A DNA stretch of 64,000 nt from positions 558,001 through 622,000 of the forward strand of contig NZ_JQNR01000003.1 of NCBI RefSeq assembly GCF_000745345.1, written 5' to 3'. A program made the translations under genes and the position numbers. How positions within the stretch are numbered: position 1 is the stretch's first letter; every line of letters begins with the position of its first letter. Below the pieces are notes generated by a model that did not search any database, had not been told where the DNA came from, and saw nothing but the letters and a program-made list of their open reading frames with translations. The DNA is from Actinacidiphila yeochonensis CN732 (GTDB taxonomy: Bacteria > Actinomycetota > Actinomycetes > Streptomycetales > Streptomycetaceae). This document shows, piece after piece, positions 44,410-51,422 of the stretch.

Positions 44410-45398
44410 GCGGCCGTCTCCTTCGTTGCGAGGGCGGACAGGGCCGTGACCAGGGCTTGCCGGGAGACCCGGCAGTAGTCGGTCTCGGTGGTCGTGAGGC
44501 TGCCGCTCTCGAAGTAGCGGTTGGCGGCCTGGGCGCCGCGGCAGAAGTCGAAGAACTCGCATTGGGCCTGGCAGCGGTCCAGGCCGGTGAGGAAGTCGCG
44601 GACGTAGTCCAGCCGGTGGGCGTCGCGGAGGATATCGGCAAGGGGTTGGTTGAGGATGTTGCCGGCCAGGAAGTCGCCGTAGGCGGGCTCCCGGGTGTCG
44701 GCGAGTTCCGGGGAGAGCAGGACCACGTCGCCCTTCCAGGAGACGGTGGGGATCGGGTCGAGGCGGCGCCGGTCCCACTCGGCTCTCCGTCCGGAGCGGA
44801 TCAGCTGGAGGTAGTCGGCGAGGCGTTCGACTTCCCGGACCGTCGGGGAGCCAGGGTGCTCGCGGCTCCAGGTGAGGATGCGGCGCCAGAACTCCTCGGC
44901 CTGGGCCGGCGCGGGGGGTTGTCGGTCGGTGTTGGCCCCTTCGATCTCCTCGATGTTGAAGCCCACCGAGTGGCCTCCGAGAGCGGTCAGGAACTCCATC
45001 AGCTCCTCCGGCCTGGTGATGCCCAGAGTGCCGACCACGGAGATGACGGAGAACGGGATGCCGTGCTCGCGCGCCCGTGTGATGCCGCGCAGGATCCGGT
45101 CGAAGGCGGGCTTGCCTCGAAGGTCGACACGTTCGGCGTTCAGGGCGGCCGGCCCGTCGATGCTCACCCCGACGCGGACGTCGTAGGCGGCGAGCAGTTC
45201 GCACCAGGTCTCGGTGAGGAGTGTGGCGTTGGTCTGCACGTAGTGATGGACCCGGCCCGCGTGGCGCAGGCCCTCGAACGGCGCGAGCAGGGCCGCGAAC
45301 CTCTGCTGGCCGACGGCGAGCGGCTCGCCGCCGTGCCAGACGACGCCGATCGGATGGCCGCTGTCCTCCAGAGGTCGTCCCGCGGCTTTGTGCCACAC
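44406..45398 (-). pseudogene. Cyclophane-forming radical SAM/SPASM maturase, 5' truncated
   Basis: About 330 residues from GTG 45398. It carries VVWHGGEPL, VQTNATLL, GVSIDGPAALN, FNIEEIEGAN and a C-terminal SPASM-like cysteine set (DRCQAQCEFFDFC, TDYC), matching peptide maturases of the AmcB/FxsB type. Proteins of this family begin with C-x3-C-x2-C about 40-50 residues before VVWHGGEP; here that segment is absent and the upstream DNA is IS-like. Without the cluster motif the enzyme should be inactive unless another copy acts in trans. Confidence 0.8.
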
Positions 45399-45429
45399 AC
45401 TCAGCCCTGCTGGACGCCAGCACGAAGGC

Positions 45430-45600
45430 CCAGCTCTACACAGACCGGCTGATCTCCGGCCTCCTCCAGCCCTCGTCCACGACGCGGCGGGCCAGCCGCA
45501 GACGGCCGGTCTCGGTCAGGGGTGCATTGCGGTGGGGCACGAGGGCCTTCCGGTCGGTGTAGACGTCGCAATCCACACCGAACCGGAAGGCCCTCACCCG
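45430..45600 (-). mobile_element. IS481-family transposase N-terminal remnant
   Basis: On the minus strand from GTG 45539 the frame reads VPHRNAPLTETGRLRLARRV then VDEGW and stops shortly after, matching the first 25 residues of Streptomyces IS481-family transposases; the DNA before it (about 45540-45600) resembles the element's left end. The rest of the transposase is missing. It sits exactly at the truncated end of the radical SAM gene. Confidence 0.65.
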
Positions 45601-45652
45601 TTCAGGATCAGACCACCATGAACTTTGTCACCGACCTCCACGGACAGAACAC

Positions 45653-46924
45653 CTAGACCACCGGCTGGGTCGGCCGGGTGGCGGTGAGCGCGAGCTGGCC
45701 CTTGAGCATCCGGCCGCCGTCGCCGGTGAGCCGCAGGTAGTAGTCGGACGAGCAGGGGGTGCCGTCCTCGTCCAGCGCCCACAGCCCGGAGCCGGAGGGC
45801 ACCATGGAGGCGTTCTCCGCGGTCTTGGCGATCTGGTTGCCCTCGCCGTACTCGTCGAACATCGAGATGTAGATGCCCTGCACCCCGGCCCGGCACATGT
45901 TGTAGAACTGCCGCCACATGAAGTCGCCGTGCGCCCGCTGCCGGGCGGAGCAGTCGCCGGGCAGCACGCACGGCTGGTAGTCGATGCCGTGCGCGGCGCA
46001 GTCCGCCTCGTCGGGCACGGTGTAGGTGGTGTACGCGTTGTCGGAGTCGGCGGCGTTGCCGATCGCGCCCACCATCCACGGCGAGATCATGTTCAGCGCG
46101 TGGTAGACGTCGGAGAAGCCCGCGCGGGAGCCTCCGGTACCGGTCCGCCACTCGCGCGGCACCCCGCCGATCACGTAACAGCCCTGGCCCTTGAACCAGT
46201 TGATGACGTCCAGGCAGGCGTCGGCGGTGAACGGGTGGTTGTCGTCGTTGTAGCCGAAGCCCCAGATGCACACCACCGGCTTGCCGTTCTGCACCGCGTA
46301 CGCCGAACTCGCCGTGTACGCCTTCATCTTGTTGGTCCAGTCGGTCTTGATCTCCGACTGCATGTTCGTCCAGCCCGAGACGTCGTACATGATGTAGAAC
46401 TTGACGCCCTTGGCCTCGGCGGACGACCGCACCTTCTGCGCCATGGCGTCGCGGGTCGGGCCCTCGCCGCCGTTGGGGTTGAACCGCTGGAGCGCGGCGG
46501 TGTCGCAGCCGTAGGTCTTCATCCACGCGAAGTGGGTGTCCACGGTCTGCTGGTCGTAGGAGGAGAACAGGGTCGCGGCGCTGCCGCCGTTGAGGTTCGC
46601 GTACGCGGTCGGGTAGCCCTTGCTGTACTCGCGCATGTCGGGCCACGCCTTGATCGCGTTGTTGGACGTCGAGGGGGCCTTGCTCCAGTCCTGGCTCCAG
46701 TGCCACCAGCCGTTGATCGGGGCGCCGTCGCCGGCGCAGGCGAACCAGCCCTGGTAGCCGACGGTGATCTTCCCGACCACGTCGCCGGCGCCGCTGGCGG
46801 CGGGTGCGGCGGCCGCGGCGGTGCTCGCCTGGGCCGGCTGGGCGCCCGCGCCGAGGACCGCGAGTCCGGCGGCGGCCGAGCCGCCGGCGATCGTGCTGAT
46901 GAACGAACGACGAGACACGTCCAT
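45653..46924 (-). CDS. Tat-secreted glycoside hydrolase family 71/99-like protein
   Basis: A 423-residue exported protein. SRRSF at residues 4-8 with a following hydrophobic stretch is a Tat signal; cleavage is expected near AQA-S. The mature domain starts with VGYQGWFACAGDG and has HFAWMKTYGCD, FYIMYDVSGW, VCIWGFGYND and ISMFDEYGEG, the barrel motifs of GH71/GH99-like proteins. Cys pairs suit an extracellular protein. GGAG lies 5 bases before ATG 46924. The target is probably a mannan or other glycan (inference). Confidence 0.8.
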   Translation of the reverse strand: MDVSRRSFISTIAGGSAAAGLAVLGAGAQPAQASTAAAAAPAASGAGDVVGKITVGYQGWFACAGDGAPINGWWHWSQDWSKAPSTSNNAIKAWPDMREYSKGYPTAYANLNGGSAATLFSSYDQQTVDTHFAWMKTYGCDTAALQRFNPNGGEGPTRDAMAQKVRSSAEAKGVKFYIMYDVSGWTNMQSEIKTDWTNKMKAYTASSAYAVQNGKPVVCIWGFGYNDDNHPFTADACLDVINWFKGQGCYVIGGVPREWRTGTGGSRAGFSDVYHALNMISPWMVGAIGNAADSDNAYTTYTVPDEADCAAHGIDYQPCVLPGDCSARQRAHGDFMWRQFYNMCRAGVQGIYISMFDEYGEGNQIAKTAENASMVPSGSGLWALDEDGTPCSSDYYLRLTGDGGRMLKGQLALTATRPTQPVV

Positions 46925-47520
46925 GGTGACTCCGATGTCCAGTGGCCGAACCCAGGCCCCGCGTCTGGGCATACCGCGCATACCGCGCACGCCACGGCTC
47001 ACCGGTGCGCTGAGCGCCCTGTGTGCGTGCTTGCGGTCGGGGCTGCGCGTGCGCTCCCGACGCACGCGCCACACTGAGCACTTGTGGCAGAGGGGTTGGC
47101 GTTCCGCAGGGATTCAACTGCCGACCCAAACATCCCGTCAAGGGACCGGACCAGATCCGCGATCACGCGACGTATCGACCGATTGGCCCTGTTCTGACGG
47201 ACGTTGGTGCGACGTGGGGCCGCAGAAAGGTCCGATGACCCGGGTCATGGCGTCGCCGCCGGACGGCACCGGGGCGGAGCGCGACCCATGCGCGACGGAT
47301 TGCCCGTGCCACCCCGCGCGGAGCCGCGGACCGTTCCGCGTCCGGCCGCCTGCGTACAGGTGATCGCGTCCGTCCGCGTACGAATGAACCCGGGTGCACC
47401 CGGCCCGCCCCGACCACCCCGGGCGGGCACACTGGCCGGGCCGCGCGCGTGCGGGAGCCGGGGTGCGGACGGGCTCGCGCCCGCCGTCCGGCCGCGCCGG
47501 TCCCGTCGGCCGACGGCGGT
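46925..47520. other. Long gene-free spacer with one perfect palindrome
   Basis: No frame here looks like a protein. It presumably carries the promoter of the GH71/99-like gene. A perfect 14 bp palindrome ATGACCCGGGTCAT lies at 47235-47248. Confidence 0.5.
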
Positions 47521-47590
47521 CGGTGTCGTCCGGCGTCGACCGGCGTCGACCGGCGTCGACCGATGTCGACCGGCGTCGTCCAGCGTCGTT
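47521..47590 (+). repeat. Seven 10 bp tandem repeats
   Basis: Units of exactly 10 bases, C(G/A)G(C/T)GTCG(A/T)C-like, run without gaps from 47521 to 47590; four contain GTCGAC. The array ends 52 bases before the GTG of the next gene. Confidence 0.85.
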
Positions 47591-47642
47591 CAGGGGCGGC
47601 TGATGACGGTCGGCGTCGTCCAGGAGACAGGAGAAGTGCACG

Positions 47643-48113
47643 GTGCTCGGACTGACCACCAGCCGGCGGCTTCGCGCGGCCGATGCCCGCGCCCGCGACG
47701 CGGTGTGCCTGATGCGGGCCGCCCGCACCGAGCTGGTCCGGGTGACGGCACAGCGGGACGAGGTCCTGCGGCTGGTGGAGCAGGCGTACGCCGACCTCAT
47801 CCGCGAGCAGCACCACTCCGAGCGGAGCGCCCGCCACCTGCGGCTGCGGCTCACCCGGGCGCTGGAGAGCCTGGCGTACTGGCGGGCCGAGGCGGACCGG
47901 CGGCGGCGTGGGGCCCACTCCGCCCGCGTCGGGGCCCGTCAACCGGCGGCCCGGCTGCCGGAGCGGGGGGACCGGCAGGGGGCACAGGCGGCGCAGGGGG
48001 CTCGGGCGGTGCAGGAGACACAGGGGGCTCGGGCGGCTCAGGGGGTGCAGGGGTCGTCACAGGGGCCACAGAATCGTTTCGGCGCCCCCACTCCCCCGCG
48101 GAGCAACGAGTAG
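47643..48113 (+). CDS. Coiled-coil protein with Gln/Gly-rich repeat tail
   Basis: A 156-residue protein. Residues about 10-90 form one long charged helix or coiled coil (RVTAQRDEVLRLVEQAYADLI). Residues 105-145 are a low-complexity tail of repeated QGAQAAQGARAVQ-type units. No family recognised. GTG 47643 has a GGAGA site 10 bases upstream. Confidence 0.55.
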   Translation: MLGLTTSRRLRAADARARDAVCLMRAARTELVRVTAQRDEVLRLVEQAYADLIREQHHSERSARHLRLRLTRALESLAYWRAEADRRRRGAHSARVGARQPAARLPERGDRQGAQAAQGARAVQETQGARAAQGVQGSSQGPQNRFGAPTPPRSNE

Positions 48114-48147
48114 GACGGCGAGCGGGACAGCTCGGCGACGCCCCGGC

Positions 48148-48609
48148 TCAGTCCTCGTCGGCGCCGGGATCGTCGATGCGGTGGACCGCCGCCTCCTCGG
48201 CGCTGGCCGCGCCCCCGTCGATGCCCGCGTCCTCGGCGACGGTGTCGTCCTCGACGGGCCGCTCGACGCCCTGGCCCGGCGCCACGAGACGGCCGGCGCG
48301 CTCGTCCCCCGCCTCCTGCCGGCCCGGCTCCCCCTCGCCGCCGACGTGGCCGCCGTCCTCCGCGCCGACGTCGTCCGGCACCTCCTCCGCGAGCCGCTCG
48401 TCAAGGCTCTCGCCCTCGCGCTGCTCCCGTGCGGTGGTGCCGCTGCCGTCGATCGCGTAGGGCTTCTCCGGCGGCGAGTAGCCCTTGTCGAGCACCTCGT
48501 CGTAGTCGTCCTCGCCGAGGGCGTCCTCCATGTCCAGCGGGTCGTCCTCCTGCCCGTCGTCGTCGCCGGTGGGCTGGTAGACGTCGTCGCCCATCGATCC
48601 TTCGGTCAT
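48148..48609 (-). CDS. DUF5709-type acidic protein
   Basis: A 153-residue, very acidic protein with VYQPTGDDDGQEDDPLDMEDALGEDDYDE, then DKGYSPPEKP and ESLDERLAEEVPD, the conserved pattern of the actinobacterial DUF5709 family. GAGAGGGAG lies before ATG 48609. Function unknown. Confidence 0.8.
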   Translation of the reverse strand: MTEGSMGDDVYQPTGDDDGQEDDPLDMEDALGEDDYDEVLDKGYSPPEKPYAIDGSGTTAREQREGESLDERLAEEVPDDVGAEDGGHVGGEGEPGRQEAGDERAGRLVAPGQGVERPVEDDTVAEDAGIDGGAASAEEAAVHRIDDPGADED

Positions 48610-48724
48610 GCCCACCACTCCCTCTCGGTGCTCTTCCGCGCGTTGCTCTCCGTACGTCGCCGCACGTCACCGCACGTCACCGCGGGTCCTCGTCGTCCTC
48701 GGGCGCCGGTACGTGCCTGCCCGC

Positions 48725-49147
48725 TCAGCGGCCGGTGGCCCGGCCGGCGGGCAGCAGGCTGCCGAGGTCCGCCGAGAAGTCGGCGGCCACCTTGTCCATC
48801 AGCTCGGGTGACAGGGCGCCGTCCAGCACCTCCAGCACCGCGGCCGAGTCGCGCAGCGCGGCGTCCTCGGACACGCCGGCCCGGCCCGAGACCCGGGCGG
48901 CGAAGACGGCCAGGTCGAACCGCTCGCCCGAGCCGGGGTCGCGCCCCTCGTCGGTCGCGTCCTGGGCGGCGGAACGCAGGTGCGCGCCCAGGGTCGGCGG
49001 GAGCTGGGCGGCGACGTGTCCGGCCAGCCCCGGGGCGATCCGCTCGCCGAGGGTACGCAGCACCGCGTCGGTGGCGTGCTCGGCCGATCCGCGGTCCGGG
49101 AGGTGGGCGAGCGCCTGGACCTTGCCGATGATCTCGTCGTGCCGCAT
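48725..49147 (-). CDS. DUF2267 domain protein
   Basis: A 140-residue helical protein: MRHDEIIGKVQALAHL then AVLRTLGERIAPGLAGHVAAQLP and a second repeat-like half, characteristic of DUF2267. GGAGGA lies 4-5 bases before ATG 49147. Function unknown. Confidence 0.8.
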   Translation of the reverse strand: MRHDEIIGKVQALAHLPDRGSAEHATDAVLRTLGERIAPGLAGHVAAQLPPTLGAHLRSAAQDATDEGRDPGSGERFDLAVFAARVSGRAGVSEDAALRDSAAVLEVLDGALSPELMDKVAADFSADLGSLLPAGRATGR

Positions 49148-49473
49148 CGGTCCTCCACATGTCACAGCTGGTCGTGCGGGTACGGGCGGCCGGGGCGGCG
49201 GAGGCCGCCGCCGCGTCGGCGCCGCCGGGAACGGGCGCCCGCGGGCGGCACCGCGCGGGCCGCTTACGGCCACCCTTCGCGTACCCGGAACCGGGCGGGC
49301 CTACCGCCGTACGCGCGGCAGGTGCCGGGACGTGCCGCCGTAAGCGCCGTAGCCCGGATGCCCTTCTCCTGTGGCCGGTGGCGGAGCGGGGACGTGTAGT
49401 GGAGGCGGCACGGCCCCGGTCAGGCGGGTCGTCATCGTCCCGTCCAGGGTGGACGGATCTCCGAGGAGTCGTC
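49148..49473. other. Divergent spacer
   Basis: Nothing beyond promoter-length DNA for the DUF2267 and COG4315 genes is seen here; it is uniformly GC-rich. Confidence 0.4.
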
Positions 49474-50034
49474 GTGAGGAAGCACGTCCGAGCCTTCGCC
49501 GCAGTCGCCGGAACCCTGTTGGCCGCCACGGCGACAGCCTGCTCCCACCAGGCGGACCGCGGTTCCGCCGCCGCCTCGCCGTCCGTCGCGGGGACGTACG
49601 CCGCGGAGGACGCCGCGACGTCGACCCCCGCGACGGTGTCCACCAAGTCGGTGAAGCTCGGCAAGATCCTCGTCGACGGCAAGGGCATGAGCCTCTACCT
49701 CTTCCAGGCCGACAAGAACGGCAAGCCCACCTGCAACGGCTCGTGCGCGAAGGCGTGGCCCCCGCTCACGGTGACGGGGAAGCCGACCGCGGCGGGCGGC
49801 GCGCAGAGCAAGCTGCTCTCGACCGCCAAGCGCAGCGACGGTTCCACGCAGGTCACGTACAAGGGCCACCCGCTGTACCGCTTCGCCGGGGACACGAAGG
49901 CCGGCCAGACCAACGGCCAGGGCCTCAACAACTTCGGCGCCAAGTGGTACGTCCTGGGCACCAACGGCAAGCAGATCACCACCAAGTCCACCACGAAGCC
50001 CACCTCGGCCCCGCCCAGCGGCGGCGGCTACTGA
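49474..50034 (+). CDS. COG4315 (PF03640) repeat lipoprotein
   Basis: A 186-residue lipoprotein with signal peptide and a TATAC lipobox-like site. Two copies of the secreted repeat follow: GKILVDGKGMSLYLFQADKN with CNGSCAKAWPPL, then TYKGHPLYRFAGDTKAGQTNGQG with FGAKWYVL. The CxxxC of the first repeat is conserved in the family, whose role is unknown (possibly redox). GTG 49474 has GAGGAG 6 bases upstream. Confidence 0.85.
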   Translation: MRKHVRAFAAVAGTLLAATATACSHQADRGSAAASPSVAGTYAAEDAATSTPATVSTKSVKLGKILVDGKGMSLYLFQADKNGKPTCNGSCAKAWPPLTVTGKPTAAGGAQSKLLSTAKRSDGSTQVTYKGHPLYRFAGDTKAGQTNGQGLNNFGAKWYVLGTNGKQITTKSTTKPTSAPPSGGGY

Positions 50035-50083
50035 CCCGCGAGCCCCTCCCCGCCCGCCGGAGTGCCGCGGGGGGCGGATCGTC

Positions 50084-51235
50084 CTACACCGCCTCCCGCG
50101 ACGGAACGAGAGGGCGCGACCGCTCGTACAGCTCCGCCACCCCGGGGTTCTTCAGGTGCGGGAGGATCAGCGACCGCATCGCCGCCATGCGCTGGTCCGC
50201 CCGCCCCGAGTGGACGAACGGATAGCCGTCGAGCGCCGTGTTCCAGGAGTCGACCGCCTCTTCGAGATGCCCGATCCGGAGCTGCCGCTCCGCGAGGATC
50301 GCGTGGAAGCGGACGGAACCGCGCCGGTAGTGCGAGTACTGCGCCTTGGTGCTGGCCTTCATGGCGTCGACGGAACCGGCGACGTCACCGAGCTCGTATC
50401 GGACCTGCGCGATGTGGTAGTTCAGCGCGGCGGGATCGTAGGAACCGAACGCCTTGGACCGGCTCTCCGCCCGTTCCATCGCCGCCTCTGCCTCGCGAAT
50501 CCGTCGCAGGGCGACAGCGCGGTCGCCCTGCTGGGCCGCCGCGTGGGCCTGCTGCCCGGTGAGGAACGCGAGCATGCGCGGGCCTGCCTGGGGGGACGCG
50601 GCAGCGGCGGCGTCCGCGAGTTCGAGCGCCTTCGCGCCCTGCCCCAGGTCGACGGCCTGGACGCTCATCCCCCGCAGCGTCGTGCAGTACGTCAGATGGT
50701 CCTCGGCGGCGCCGGCCAGCTCCAGTGCCTTCAGGTAGTACCGCTGCGCGAGGCCGTGCAGCCCCTCGTCCACCGCCATGTAGCCGGTGAGGTACAGCAG
50801 ATCCGACGTGGCCGAGAGCATCGCCCGGCGTACCTCCGCCGGCCCTTCGGCCCGGAGGTGCGGTGCGACGGTGTTCACCAGGAACGCGGCGGCCATGGGG
50901 CGGGCGTACCGGCCGCCGAACTGGTCGTCCAGCTCCGAGACCTTCTCCGTCATGGCCCGTACGGCCTCGACGTCCGCCATCCCGATACTCGCCGTACGAC
51001 CGAGTCGCACCGCCTCCAGCCGGCCCACCACCTCCTGCCACGCCGGGATGGTCATCGCGGCGGAGAAGAGGGCGGCCCCGAGCACGCCGCGGCGGGAGGG
51101 GTCCATGTCCTGTCGCCCGAGCTCGATCACCCCTTCGATGGTAGAGACCGACGGCTCCTGATCCCGCGACGGCGGGAAACCTGCCTCCGCATGGGTGACC
51201 GGTCGGCCCAGCTTCCGCGTCAGGGCCTCAACCAC
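50084..51235 (-). CDS. TPR-type transcriptional regulator lacking its HTH
   Basis: A 383-residue protein of the Streptomyces XRE-plus-TPR regulator group: the inter-domain VEALTRKLGRPVTHAEAGF, a RRGVLGAALFSAA segment and helical TPR-like repeats to the end. In full-length relatives an N-terminal HTH precedes VEALTRKLG. Here the frame reads LNGTTPRKAARPL upstream, clearly family sequence, but is cut by TGA at 51277-51275 and no HTH is found. Translation can start only at GTG 51235, so DNA binding is probably lost. Confidence 0.75.
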   Translation of the reverse strand: MVEALTRKLGRPVTHAEAGFPPSRDQEPSVSTIEGVIELGRQDMDPSRRGVLGAALFSAAMTIPAWQEVVGRLEAVRLGRTASIGMADVEAVRAMTEKVSELDDQFGGRYARPMAAAFLVNTVAPHLRAEGPAEVRRAMLSATSDLLYLTGYMAVDEGLHGLAQRYYLKALELAGAAEDHLTYCTTLRGMSVQAVDLGQGAKALELADAAAAASPQAGPRMLAFLTGQQAHAAAQQGDRAVALRRIREAEAAMERAESRSKAFGSYDPAALNYHIAQVRYELGDVAGSVDAMKASTKAQYSHYRRGSVRFHAILAERQLRIGHLEEAVDSWNTALDGYPFVHSGRADQRMAAMRSLILPHLKNPGVAELYERSRPLVPSREAV

Positions 51236-51422
51236 CAGTGGCCGAGCGGCCTTTCGAGGCGTGGTGCCGTTGAGTCAGCCGTCGGCAGCCCGTTCTGCTG
51301 CCGGGGCGGCCGGGCTTCGGTGGGAAGGTGCCCCCCGGCCCGCAGAGCGGTGATCTAGAGTGAGCGTCGATGATCAGAACGTGGCCCGACATCGATGCCT
51401 GCCGCTTGGGGGATGCTGCTTC

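Noticed and set aside
47235..47248. ATGACCCGGGTCAT palindrome as an operator
   Set aside because: A 14 bp GC-rich dyad can occur by chance here and it is about 310 bases from the nearest start, so it is noted but not called as a site.
47138..47942. Minus-strand frames over the 10 bp repeat region
   Set aside because: Translations consist of RRRSTPVDAG-like repeats produced by the tandem array and have no ribosome site.
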